Notes: generated by a model from the letters alone, not told the origin. Shown: positions 1 through 7,610, counted from the stretch's first letter. The stretch: DNA of 12,654 nt from an uncultured Bacteroidota bacterium (GCA_903881265.1 CAIRSV010000341.1:1-12654), one strand, 5' to 3'. Program-made: numbers and translations.

Positions 1-941
1 AGATGTTGAATTTTCTGTGAAGAGAGGTTCTTCTCATTTTCTAGACTGCGGAGTTGGTTAACCAATTCATTGAACGCCTTTTGCAGGTTGTGAAGTTCTT
101 CTTCGCGTTTGGTGAGTTCAAGTTTTTGTTGTTCGAGTTCGGCACCTTCGGTTGCAATGACAGTTTCAAGACCTAGTATCGCATCTACTTCATGTTGTTG
201 TTGAATATTGAGCGTTTGATAGGTTGAATTGAAATCTTCGAGTGATGCTTTGACAAATTCGACACTTACGTTCTTATATTCACCTTTAATCTGTAGGTAT
301 TTTTCTGCTTTCTTTGCTTGACTTTCAAGTGTTCGCAGGTTATTGGAGATTTCAAAAAGAAGGTCTTCAATACGGTTTAGATCTTGTTCGGTGGCGTCTA
401 GTTTTTGTTTAGCTTCCTTTTTTCTAGTCTTATAAATCGAAATTCCGGCGGCTTGTTCCAGCATACGTCGACGGCTATTGTCTTTATCTTTGATGATATC
501 ATCGACCATGCCTAATTCGATAATGGAATAACTATCTGAGGTGACACCGGTGTCAAGGAAAAGATTTGTGATGTCTTTCAATCGGCAGGTGACGTCATTG
601 AGACGGTATTCGCTTTCTCCGTTTTTGTAAAATTTTCGGGAGATGGTAACGGTATTGAATTCGGTAGGTAAGAGGTTTTTTGTATTCTCGAAGGTGAGCG
701 CTACCTCGGCTAATCCACTTCCGTTGCGGGTTTTAGAACCGTTAAAGATCAGATCTTCGAGGTTGTCCGAACGGAGTGTCTTGATCTTATGTTCACCGAT
801 AACCCAACGAATGGCATCTACTATATTTGATTTGCCGCAACCATTTGGTCCGACGATACCTGTAATTTGGTTATCGAGGTTAATGACCGTTCGGTCGGCA
901 AAGCTTTTAAATCCTTTAATTTCTAATGACTTCAGTCGCAC
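1..941 (-). CDS. smc: Chromosome segregation protein SMC, N-terminal part (runs off the left edge)
   Basis: SMC is the ATPase of the bacterial condensin-like complex (with ScpA and ScpB) that compacts and segregates the chromosome. About 313 residues are visible of a family usually near 1,180. The frame opens with LKSLEIKGFKSFAD, typical of SMC heads. Walker A (GPNGCGKSN) is at residues 31-39, followed by the R-loop LRSDNLEDLIFNGS at about 56-69. Further on come ELGMVDD and RRRMLEQAAGI, the form seen in Bacteroidota where most bacteria have QGxV, and then a long Lys/Glu-rich coiled coil to the edge. The start is a GTG at 939-941; I see no in-frame ATG just upstream, and this start puts the first beta strand where the family begins. 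A weak -7-like TATTTTCA lies at 963-970 on this strand. The hinge, second coiled coil and C-terminal ATPase half are outside the window. Confidence 0.95.
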   Translation of the reverse strand, partial: MRLKSLEIKGFKSFADRTVINLDNQITGIVGPNGCGKSNIVDAIRWVIGEHKIKTLRSDNLEDLIFNGSKTRNGSGLAEVALTFENTKNLLPTEFNTVTISRKFYKNGESEYRLNDVTCRLKDITNLFLDTGVTSDSYSIIELGMVDDIIKDKDNSRRRMLEQAAGISIYKTRKKEAKQKLDATEQDLNRIEDLLFEISNNLRTLESQAKKAEKYLQIKGEYKNVSVEFVKASLEDFNSTYQTLNIQQQHEVDAILGLETVIATEGAELEQQKLELTKREEELHNLQKAFNELVNQLRSLENEKNLSSQKIQH

Positions 942-1349
942 GTTTCTATTATTTTGGAGGCGTGAAAATACAGCAACTGAATCTAACGAACGAATATGTG
1001 AGTATTTGAAAATAGGTAGGGGAAAACACGCCATTAATTGTGGATAAGCTGTCTGTAAGTTAATAATTCAGTGTGGAATCACTGTTAGTTTCAGGATTTT
1101 TATCGAAGTAGGTAATGCATTTTACTTCAGAGCTTGCTCAATCAATGATGAATGTAACACAGATTATGACACTCTTTCTGTCATTTTTGGTCAGCATATA
1201 TTGCATCTCAACGAGATCATAAATCAGGTCGTTGGGCTTTTTGTCTTGACGGATAAGAGTTGAAATTCGAGGGAATGTAGCGCTTGACAATTTGTTAATG
1301 TGTGTTTGAATTTATAAAACCGTTTTATATTGAGCAAAATTTTTACAAC
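942..1349. other. Intergenic stretch between smc and the T9SS protein
   Basis: These 408 bases separate divergent genes. No established gene, RNA or terminator is recognisable. The stretch holds one coding-looking minus-strand frame (1138-1290, listed separately), one exact DnaA-box match on the minus strand (TTATCCACA, 1039-1047) that stands alone, and a weak 5-bp inverted repeat CAGTG/CACTG at 1069-1084. Promoters for both flanking genes are presumably here, but none matches the Bacteroidota consensus well. The best guess for the rightward gene is TTTG at 1305-1308 with TATATTGA at 1326-1333. Confidence 0.5.
1138..1290 (-). CDS. Possible small protein or gene remnant, 50 codons, no ATG start
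   Basis: This is a minus-strand frame reading LSSATFPRISTLIRQ, then DKKPNDLIYDLVEMQYMLTK, then NDRKSVIICVTFIID, then TGA. The mix of charged and hydrophobic residues looks more like real protein than chance translation of AT-rich spacer. The only start near the left of the frame is a TTG (1288-1290); the frame is open a few codons further, to a stop just upstream, with no ATG until residue 29. I do not recognise a family. It could be a short protein with a rare start, the tail of a decayed gene, or chance. No ribosome-binding site or promoter supports it. Confidence 0.25.
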   Translation of the reverse strand: MSSATFPRISTLIRQDKKPNDLIYDLVEMQYMLTKNDRKSVIICVTFIID

Positions 1350-3404
1350 ATGAAACGATTAGTACCCCTTATTTGCCTGATTGTATGCGCATTTTTTAGC
1401 ACTCGTGCACAAGTAAGCACGATCCCATTTTCTCAATCCTTGGATTCCTATCTTTCGATTAGTGGAACGGTTGTGGATGCGCCAAATGAAGACGATGTGT
1501 TTCACGCTAACCTGCCACTCGGATTTAGTGTGAATTACAATGGTGCGATGACGAGTAAATTTGGAATTTGTACCAATGGATTTATCGTGATGGATAGTCT
1601 CTCTCATTCTGGGTTGTGGTTATTAAATTCTAGTAGTATTAAAGTTGTTAGCATCTTGCATGCCGATCTTCAGAACACAAATACCGGAGGTCATATCGAA
1701 TATGTAACGGTTGGTACAGCGCCAAATAGGGTTTGTATCATACAATGGAGAGATTATGGTGTGTTCAGTGTTCCCTATTGTCATCTGAATGCACAGATTC
1801 GTATTCATGAAAGCACTGGTTGTATTCAATTATATTATGGGTACAATGCCTATTCAAATGCGGCGGGAAAAACATTCTATGCAGGATTAACGGGTGATAC
1901 TACTAGCGATTTCAATTTGCGTTCGGCTACATCAAATTGGGCTAACAGTTTTGCATCCGCTACATTAACGGGTACTGGCATGATAATGAATCCACTCACC
2001 AACATTCCAAACGGATTGGTATTTTCATTTGGATCTTGTCCTTCAAGTGGTACTCAATTTTCATATATCACTGGTAATGTATACAATGATTCAAACGGAA
2101 ACGGCGTTAAAGACGCGGGTGAAAATGGGTTGGCGAATATCATTGTGAACGAGGCTACGCAAAACTATTACACAAGCACAGACAGTAGTGGTGATTACGC
2201 TATGTTGTTCGTTGATTCAGCGTTGACTTATTCATTGCATGCTTTACCGATGACTTATTGGAATATCACATCATCCCCGCTTACCTATTCAATCAATCCA
2301 TTGACACAATCATGCAGTTCTGCCGATTTTGGTATGCAGGCTACGCCGAATGTGCACGATGTGAGTATAACAGCCAACGCAGGTAATATACCTTGGCCAA
2401 ATGCGAATGTGACCATTTTTGCCACCTATCATAACGGAGGTACTGTGGTTGAAAGCGGCGATTCAATTTTCTTTGTCAAAGACAGTCACTTAAGTTTTAC
2501 TTCATCAACACCTGCGCCTGCGCTTGTGAGTGGTGATTCGCTTGTTTGGACTTATTCAAATTTATTGATTAATGAATTTAGGAATATCACGTTGCATTTA
2601 CAAGCCGATACAACAATCACAATGGGTGATACACTTCATTCATCTTGGACGATACATCCTCTTAGCGGCGATGCAGCCCCAGCCAATAATCACGTGGTAC
2701 ATAATCAAGCCTGTATGTTGGCTTTCGATCCAAATATCAAAACAGTTTCTCCTGATGGAAATATCCTAAATACACAAGAGCTTGCCTATACGATTCACTT
2801 TCAAAATACAGGCACTGGTTCGGCTGTGAATGTTTTTATCCGCGATACATTAGATGCCAATCTAGATATCAATACCTTTAAGTTGACAGGCTTCAGTCAC
2901 CCTCTATCGTATACCATCAATGGTGCCGGTCAGCTCTTGTTTACATTTGCTAATATTTTTCTGCCAGATAGTAACAGCAACGAACCTGCGAGTCATGGTT
3001 TAGTTAGTTATACAATCAAACCAAAGACCACGCTTGCGTCAGGTTCTCAGATTCACAATACGGCTTCGATTATATTTGATTATAACACACCTATAGTAAC
3101 AAATACGACACAAAATATTATCATCGAGAATATCCCGAATGCCATCGGAAACGTGAACGTCGCCGATAACTCAATTATGATTTATCCTAACCCAGCACAT
3201 GATGAAATCACCCTAGCTTCATCTACTGCATTTAAACATACATCTATTACCCTCAGTGATATTTCTGGCAAGGTATTACTTCAAAAAGAATACAATGGCG
3301 GTGCTGAAATTCATCTTGATTTGTCAGCCCTTCCTAAAGGTGTTTATCTAATGGCAATTAATGACGCAGGCCGAGTGGTTCGCAAGAAAGTGGTTAAACA
3401 ATAA
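1350..3404 (+). CDS. Secreted multi-domain protein with T9SS type A sorting domain
   Basis: A 684-residue exported protein, probably on the cell surface or released. Residues 1-21 (MKRLVPLICLIVCAFFSTRAQ) form a signal peptide with the AQ ending common in Bacteroidota, which is why the ATG at 1350 is chosen over a frame extending 16 codons upstream. Residues about 22-230 are a beta-rich domain with paired Cys and a FGICTNGFIVMD segment. Residues about 239-329 look like an SdrD B-like domain with a Ca-binding type loop (NDSNGNGVKDAGENG, 246-260). Residues 332-455 are an Ig/CARDB-like segment. Residues 458-590 are a DUF11-like domain (AFDPNIKTVSPDG, HFQNTGTGSA, HNTASIIFDYN). Residues 608-684 are the C-terminal sorting domain (IYPNPAHDEI, LSDISGKVL, LPKGVYLM, KKVVKQ). 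No enzymatic motif is seen, so an adhesive or structural role is a guess; the T9SS routing is firm. Confidence 0.9.
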   Translation: MKRLVPLICLIVCAFFSTRAQVSTIPFSQSLDSYLSISGTVVDAPNEDDVFHANLPLGFSVNYNGAMTSKFGICTNGFIVMDSLSHSGLWLLNSSSIKVVSILHADLQNTNTGGHIEYVTVGTAPNRVCIIQWRDYGVFSVPYCHLNAQIRIHESTGCIQLYYGYNAYSNAAGKTFYAGLTGDTTSDFNLRSATSNWANSFASATLTGTGMIMNPLTNIPNGLVFSFGSCPSSGTQFSYITGNVYNDSNGNGVKDAGENGLANIIVNEATQNYYTSTDSSGDYAMLFVDSALTYSLHALPMTYWNITSSPLTYSINPLTQSCSSADFGMQATPNVHDVSITANAGNIPWPNANVTIFATYHNGGTVVESGDSIFFVKDSHLSFTSSTPAPALVSGDSLVWTYSNLLINEFRNITLHLQADTTITMGDTLHSSWTIHPLSGDAAPANNHVVHNQACMLAFDPNIKTVSPDGNILNTQELAYTIHFQNTGTGSAVNVFIRDTLDANLDINTFKLTGFSHPLSYTINGAGQLLFTFANIFLPDSNSNEPASHGLVSYTIKPKTTLASGSQIHNTASIIFDYNTPIVTNTTQNIIIENIPNAIGNVNVADNSIMIYPNPAHDEITLASSTAFKHTSITLSDISGKVLLQKEYNGGAEIHLDLSALPKGVYLMAINDAGRVVRKKVVKQ

Positions 3405-3420
3405 TAGCTGATTCGAGTAT

Positions 3421-3450
3421 AAAAAGCCTGCGAAACTACGCAGGCTTTTT
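3421..3450. terminator. Bidirectional intrinsic terminator
   Basis: A perfect 12-bp stem AAAAAGCCTGCG (3421-3432) pairs with CGCAGGCTTTTT (3439-3450) around a 6-base loop AAACTA. It has a T run on the right for rightward transcription and an A run on the left, which is a T run for leftward transcription. It lies 16 bases after the T9SS gene stop and 36 bases before the end of the leftward gene run, so it can end both convergent units. Confidence 0.93.
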
Positions 3451-3486
3451 TGTGCCCTGCCTATCAGGCGCGGTTCAATTTTATGG

Positions 3487-3864
3487 TTACATCACATTCG
3501 AAAGAAAGCGATAGAATTCTTTTTTAGTGGCATGGAAATCAGTACTGGTATCGCTCATCAAGTCAATTAAATTTTCGTCGGAGGCAATCATTTTAACATT
3601 GATATACATTGGCTTTTCAGCCGCTTCTTTCAGTAAGGCTTCATTTTTAAGATGAACATCATGATCTAATTCATCGACATGGATAGCCATGATGCTGAAT
3701 TTGTTTTCAAAATGCTCAACATGTTTCAATACGTCCATCGACGTATTTTTAGAGGCGATTTCTTCAAGTCGTTTGCGTAGATAGGCGATTTCTATTTTGA
3801 AAAAATCTAATTCTCGCTTCCAATCTTCACAAATGAGATGCAGATGGGCTAAGGAGTCTTTCAT
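3487..3864 (-). CDS. Hypothetical helical protein, 125 residues
   Basis: I do not recognise this family. The protein starts MKDSLAHLHLICEDWKRELD and is charged and almost certainly all-helical, with heptad-like spacing in residues about 10-40 (WKRELDFFKIEIAYLRKRLEEI) and 45-85, consistent with a coiled coil. It has no signal peptide, membrane segment or Cys motif, so it is probably cytoplasmic. A longer frame begins 12 codons upstream at 3900, but a good -7 element (TACCTTTG, 3884-3891) lies between the two ATGs, so a transcript from it could only use the ATG at 3864. It is the last gene of the leftward run, 113 bases after the MauE/thioredoxin gene, and ends 36 bases before the shared terminator. 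Its own promoter suggests it can be expressed separately. Confidence 0.75.
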   Translation of the reverse strand: MKDSLAHLHLICEDWKRELDFFKIEIAYLRKRLEEIASKNTSMDVLKHVEHFENKFSIMAIHVDELDHDVHLKNEALLKEAAEKPMYINVKMIASDENLIDLMSDTSTDFHATKKEFYRFLSNVM

Positions 3865-3883
3865 GTTTTGTTGTTTTAGAAAA

Positions 3884-3915
3884 CAAAGGTAGACTAACAT
3901 ATAAGCTTCCCGGAA
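3884..3915 (-). promoter_or_regulatory. Candidate Bacteroidota promoter for the 125-residue gene
   Basis: The minus strand carries TACCTTTG (3884-3891), a full match to the Bacteroidota -7 consensus TAnnTTTG, 19 bases before the ATG at 3864. About 21 bases upstream is TTC (3913-3915) in the place of the usual -33 TTG. The match in the -7 element is exact; the -33 is poor. Confidence 0.55.
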
Positions 3916-3977
3916 TGATATATATCATGTTTCTACATGAGAAAATAGAAGGACAACTTATCGAGTGATGCATCAAA

Positions 3978-4922
3978 TTATTTCTGCGTATCTGCTTTGA
4001 TCCAATCGAGGACATCCTTTTCATCCAGATTGATATAATTTGATTCTTTTACAACAGTTGTATCCTCAATCCATTTGATTGTAGGCAATGCATAACTGCC
4101 GTTCATCTGACTGAATTGCTCAGCGCCATTGAATATTGAACGCTCAATGATTGATGATCTGGTATCGTTCAAGAATTCTTTCAGGCGCGTGCTATCGCCG
4201 TTTAATACCATGTAAAATGGAAGTGATGGATGTTTCTCTTTCATAATACGCAGTCGTTTCGCGGCTTTTCGGCAGAAGCGACAAGTAAGACTCATAAACG
4301 AAATGATATGTTTCCCTTTTCGCAATTCAATAGCTGGCGCCTTGTTGATTGACGAGTGGTATAAAAGGCTAAGCGGTATAGGTTGATGCAGTGGTTTTTC
4401 TTTTTCGTAAATGTAAATGCTCTCCGGAGGCAACCATAGGAATGGAATCAGCAAGCTAATCAAGCAACTCATTAAGGTGACAGCCTTGATATAGTTGAAT
4501 TGTAATTCAGTTGAATGGTATGCGATAAGAAGTATCAACAAGATCAACAGGATGTTTTTTACAATGGATTGAACGGGTGTCATCGGTATCCATTCGCCAA
4601 AGCAACCGCAATTGCCGTGAAGCCCATACATCTTGACGACAAGGAATAAATAAATTGAGAAAACGCTTAGCAGGAAAAGCGACAAAGGAACCGCTATCTT
4701 TTTTATCTTGATATGCGAAATGAAAAGCACTCCCAAAAAAAACTCGATCCCAATCAAGATTCGAGCAATCCATTCGGCGGCTGTCCAGTTGAGGAACGAA
4801 GTCTCAACAATCGTCCAACCAAATTGTTCAAGTGAAGGAAGTTTGGAAATAGCGGATACGATAAAGACACTGCCCACTAAAATGCAAATAAAACTAAATA
4901 GAATTTTTTTGAAACGCGACAT
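3978..4922 (-). CDS. MauE/DoxX-type membrane protein fused to a thioredoxin-like domain
   Basis: A 314-residue protein in two parts. Residues about 6-163 hold five hydrophobic segments (about 6-25, 51-70, 76-97, 120-136, 144-163), with the MauE/DoxX-type start (SAISKLPSLEQFGWTIVE) and a Cys pair in GNCGCFGE (C105, C107) after the third segment. Residues about 195-314 look like a thioredoxin fold: a strand ending HIISFMS, the redox motif CRFC (C214, C217) before a basic helix, and ALPT with a probable cis-Pro at P280. The likely role is disulfide or thiol exchange across or outside the inner membrane, with the membrane Cys pair passing electrons to the CxxC domain, by analogy with MauE and other membrane redox proteins. 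The substrate is unknown. ATG at 4922 is chosen because the upstream extension begins with TTG and overlaps a promoter-like site. It starts 50 bases after the BLUF gene. Confidence 0.83.
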   Translation of the reverse strand: MSRFKKILFSFICILVGSVFIVSAISKLPSLEQFGWTIVETSFLNWTAAEWIARILIGIEFFLGVLFISHIKIKKIAVPLSLFLLSVFSIYLFLVVKMYGLHGNCGCFGEWIPMTPVQSIVKNILLILLILLIAYHSTELQFNYIKAVTLMSCLISLLIPFLWLPPESIYIYEKEKPLHQPIPLSLLYHSSINKAPAIELRKGKHIISFMSLTCRFCRKAAKRLRIMKEKHPSLPFYMVLNGDSTRLKEFLNDTRSSIIERSIFNGAEQFSQMNGSYALPTIKWIEDTTVVKESNYINLDEKDVLDWIKADTQK

Positions 4923-4937
4923 AGTATGTTGAAAGCG

Positions 4938-4968
4938 CAAAAGTAAGCGAGTTCAACTACTAAGGGAA
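4938..4968 (-). promoter_or_regulatory. Candidate promoter for the MauE/thioredoxin gene
   Basis: The minus strand has TACTTTTG (4938-4945), an exact TAnnTTTG match followed by C, 15 bases before the ATG at 4922, with TTC (4966-4968) 20 bases further up. If used, the leader would be only about ten bases. It lies in the 50-base gap after the BLUF gene, so this gene may have its own start as well as read-through. Confidence 0.45.
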
Positions 4969-4972
4969 AAGA

Positions 4973-5404
4973 TTATCCGTTTAAGTCAAAAAAATCAGCT
5001 AAAATTCGAAGCGAGACGACATCGCTATGATTGAGCTGCTCTTTGACATAACAATAGAATTCTTCTGTATTAAAATCGTCAAGAGGTTTAAGCTCTTTGT
5101 TGTAACTTTTAAAGCCCATACTCCATTTTTCGAATTGCCTTTTAGCTATAAAGGTAGATTGTAGTTTGATAACATTATCATGCCGTGGGTCAATGGATAT
5201 TTTTGTAAAAAGTTCCTCCACCGTGTCTTTGTCGCCTTCGAGTATCTGAAAGAAATGCTTGTTGCAATACACCAATATACCAGTGATGCCATTTTCTTTA
5301 TTATTTTCATGTGCGACTTCTAACACTTCTTTGATGTGTTCGAATCGTAATCCGTCACACCCTGTGCTTACATATGATAAATGATAGATGTTGTTTTCGT
5401 CCAT
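4973..5404 (-). CDS. Short stand-alone BLUF-domain blue-light sensor
   Basis: A 143-residue protein that is one BLUF (FAD-binding blue-light photoreceptor) domain plus a short helical tail, the layout of PixD/Slr1694. The photocycle residues are all present when set against Slr1694: Tyr11 (LSYVS), Asn35 (ENNKENGITG), Gln53 (HFFQILEG), and Trp94 and Met96 (FEKWSMGF). ISIDPRH (69-75) and the basic RQF (89-91) also fit the family. Residues about 105-143 would be the two C-terminal helices that drive oligomer contacts in PixD-type proteins. No EAL, GGDEF, cyclase or helix-turn-helix output is attached, so it must act through a partner protein. No PixE-like response regulator is in the window. It lies 112 bases after the PorE-like gene and 50 bases before the redox gene, same strand. 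The ATG at 5402-5404 gives the usual short N-terminus. Confidence 0.93.
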   Translation of the reverse strand: MDENNIYHLSYVSTGCDGLRFEHIKEVLEVAHENNKENGITGILVYCNKHFFQILEGDKDTVEELFTKISIDPRHDNVIKLQSTFIAKRQFEKWSMGFKSYNKELKPLDDFNTEEFYCYVKEQLNHSDVVSLRILADFFDLNG

Positions 5405-5425
5405 GGGGTAAAAGTAAAATTATTC

Positions 5426-5458
5426 GGCAAAGTAGTCTATTGTAAAAAACAATTTGCC
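5426..5458. repeat. Imperfect hairpin between the PorE-like and BLUF genes
   Basis: GGCAA (5426-5430) pairs with TTGCC (5454-5458), and ATTGT (5439-5443) with ACAAT (5449-5453) around an AAAAA loop; an 8-base bulge sits on one side only. It lies 22 bases upstream of the BLUF start. There is no clean T run right after it, so it is a poor terminator; an operator or leader structure is possible. It may be chance in AT-rich spacer. Confidence 0.25.
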
Positions 5459-5516
5459 ATAAAGAAGGCGTCAACTAAATAGATGTGAGATAAGTAGCTC
5501 TCTTTTTATCGTTGAA

Positions 5517-7487
5517 TCAATAGTATTCTATCACCTTGAGCTCCACGTTATTAAACCAGTCCTTGTCATCATTATAAATAAGCATATCCATGTCCTGCAT
5601 AATAATATCGCAACTGATACCTTTCTGGTTGAACCACGCTGTTAGTAAATCGAGTTTCTTTTGACATACATCTATGCGATCCCTGAAAAGTGTATCCGTG
5701 ATTGTATCACCACTATAATAGTATCCTTTCATGAACACTATAACATTTGCACTATCCTCGGTCCAATGATCCCATTTAGAAAACAATGTATCAAGTAGTA
5801 TAGCCGATGTACTGTCGAATTGAAGCCCTGTGCTATCTGTTCGGATATTCGCTTTCAATAATGTGTCTTTTAATCCGGGTTGTTTTAATTTGATGTCGAA
5901 GTACAAATTCTCAGGAAGCGAATCATTGTTCAGTTTTAATGTTTTGTAATAAGGTCTATATCCGTCTTCGATGACAGAAATCAAATAGGTTTTTCCCATT
6001 TGCAACGCTTGCGAATAACTTGCATCGCCTTCGTTGCTGCTTTGCTCACCAATACTTGTGTTGTTGAAGGTGTAGGTGAAATAAATCGGACGTTCATATA
6101 ACCGTGTTTTGTAGAATTTATCAAGTAGAAATCCTTTGACACAAAGTGTCGGCACTGGTGCTATAGCCGGATAGATATCAAAACGATAAATATCCAAACC
6201 GCCTTTAGAATCAGTCCTGTCGGAAGCCAAAAAACCTTGTGTGCCTTTTGCATTGACAACGATAGATCCGTCAAAATTTTCGGTATTAATAGGCGCTCCG
6301 AGATTAATCGGTTTTTTCCAAGTGCCATTCTTGTTTTTTCGACTGATAAATAAATCTGTTTGTCCCAATCCCGGATGTCCATCACTAGCAAAATATAAGG
6401 TTTCATTATCGGGATGAATGAAAGGTGATGTTTCGTTTTTTGGGGTATTAATCGTGGGGCCTAGATTGACAGGTTTCGTCCAATAGTTATTTTCAAACCT
6501 TGACACCCAGATATCGAGGCCGCCATAACCACCTTCACGGTTGCTCACAAAATAAAGATCCTTATTGTCGCTGCTAATACATGGTTGCCCTTCATAGCCT
6601 GTGGTATTAATGGTGAATCCGAAATATTGTGGTGAACTCCACGCACTATCTTCTCGATAACTGAATACGAGATCACAACCGCCTCCGATAATGCCGTCTG
6701 GACTTGGCATATCGCAGCGTGTATAAAAGAGGTAGTATCCATCTGCGCTTAGCATGGCGGCGCCTTCGGGCATACTAGTATTGGGCGGGTAACCAAGATT
6801 TTTTGCGTTTGTCCAAATGTTGTTGCTGTCTTTTTGGGAGATAAAAAAATCTTCATTACCTCCTGCACGGCGAGTAAAGACCATCGTTTTGCCATCCAAC
6901 GTAAGCGTAGGCAGACATTCATTCTCAAACGAATTGATGCTGTCGCCAAGGTTTTTTAATTCTACACCCGGAACAGGTGATTTATCGATGTATGATTTTA
7001 CGGTATATCGTAAGCGGTTTTCTTCCACCTTCGATTTCTTTGAATTTTCAACATCAGACACTGACAGTCGATTCATAATCAGAATTGCAATGTCTTCATC
7101 GTGGTTGCTGTTCATCTTATTGCATAGATAGGTCAGCGGAGAATAAGCATCATTCGGATTTAGGTCGATAGCCTTATTGGCGTAGCGGATAATCTTGTTT
7201 TTATCTTTTTTGATATAATACAATTCAGTCAAACGGATATAACTTTTGATATAGGTTGGAAATCGCTTGCTCAGGTCTTCATAGCAACTGATAGCCTTGT
7301 CGAGCTTGCCTTTTCGTAAATAATCTTCGCAGCTGCCAAACGAACTTCTATAAAGTTTGAATGAATCTACAGCTGTTTGCGCCTGACCACTGATGGGGAA
7401 AAAGACAGAAAGAATAAGAATCATTCTTTTCAGTAACTGAATGCATGGCAATAAACTGACGTCACTTTTTTGTAGCGATGGAATCAT
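5517..7487 (-). CDS. PorE-like envelope protein: TPR, PD40 propeller, CRD and degenerate OmpA-like domain
   Basis: A 656-residue exported protein. Residues 22-37 (MILILSVFFPISGQAQ) are the signal-peptide core after KR; there is no lipobox Cys. TPR-like helices lie at about 45-140 (KGKLDKAISCYEDL, YANKAIDLNPNDA). Five PD40/WD40-like repeats follow at about 188-436, each with a S.D...LYF.S motif and GG.DI/DL, spaced by NLG..INT. Residues about 447-535 look like a carboxypeptidase-regulatory (transthyretin-like) domain, and about 545-656 an OmpA C-like domain. This order matches PorE (PG1058), which ties the T9SS to peptidoglycan. The OmpA-like part has lost its GHTD motif (GYYYSG, 588-593) and NRRVE (FNNVE, 645-649), though the helix Arg (R604) remains. 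The ATG at 7487 is preferred because a -7-like TTATTTTG at 7511-7518 lies between it and the ATG at 7523; the start is not certain. Confidence 0.83.
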   Translation of the reverse strand: MIPSLQKSDVSLLPCIQLLKRMILILSVFFPISGQAQTAVDSFKLYRSSFGSCEDYLRKGKLDKAISCYEDLSKRFPTYIKSYIRLTELYYIKKDKNKIIRYANKAIDLNPNDAYSPLTYLCNKMNSNHDEDIAILIMNRLSVSDVENSKKSKVEENRLRYTVKSYIDKSPVPGVELKNLGDSINSFENECLPTLTLDGKTMVFTRRAGGNEDFFISQKDSNNIWTNAKNLGYPPNTSMPEGAAMLSADGYYLFYTRCDMPSPDGIIGGGCDLVFSYREDSAWSSPQYFGFTINTTGYEGQPCISSDNKDLYFVSNREGGYGGLDIWVSRFENNYWTKPVNLGPTINTPKNETSPFIHPDNETLYFASDGHPGLGQTDLFISRKNKNGTWKKPINLGAPINTENFDGSIVVNAKGTQGFLASDRTDSKGGLDIYRFDIYPAIAPVPTLCVKGFLLDKFYKTRLYERPIYFTYTFNNTSIGEQSSNEGDASYSQALQMGKTYLISVIEDGYRPYYKTLKLNNDSLPENLYFDIKLKQPGLKDTLLKANIRTDSTGLQFDSTSAILLDTLFSKWDHWTEDSANVIVFMKGYYYSGDTITDTLFRDRIDVCQKKLDLLTAWFNQKGISCDIIMQDMDMLIYNDDKDWFNNVELKVIEYY

Positions 7488-7610
7488 CCGATTTCTGTTC
7501 AATGAGGATGCAAAATAATACATCCAAGCGAAGCGAATGCGATAGTTTTTTTTGAGATGTCGGATTCCACGTTAAAAAAATAAAAATGTATAAATTTGAA
7601 TCACTTTGAA

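Noticed and set aside
1039..1047. Exact DnaA-box sequence TTATCCACA on the minus strand upstream of smc
   Set aside because: It is alone. An origin or DnaA-controlled site usually shows a cluster of boxes with an AT-rich element, and one 9-base match in 12.6 kb on two strands can be chance.
643..1047. Open frame of 134 residues on the plus strand
   Set aside because: It is antisense to the SMC head, where the minus-strand frame has the Walker A motif and clear family sequence.
1150..1224. Short plus-strand frame MNVTQIMTLFLSFLVSIYC-type, 24 residues
   Set aside because: It overlaps the opposite coding-looking frame, is very short and has no promoter or ribosome-binding support.
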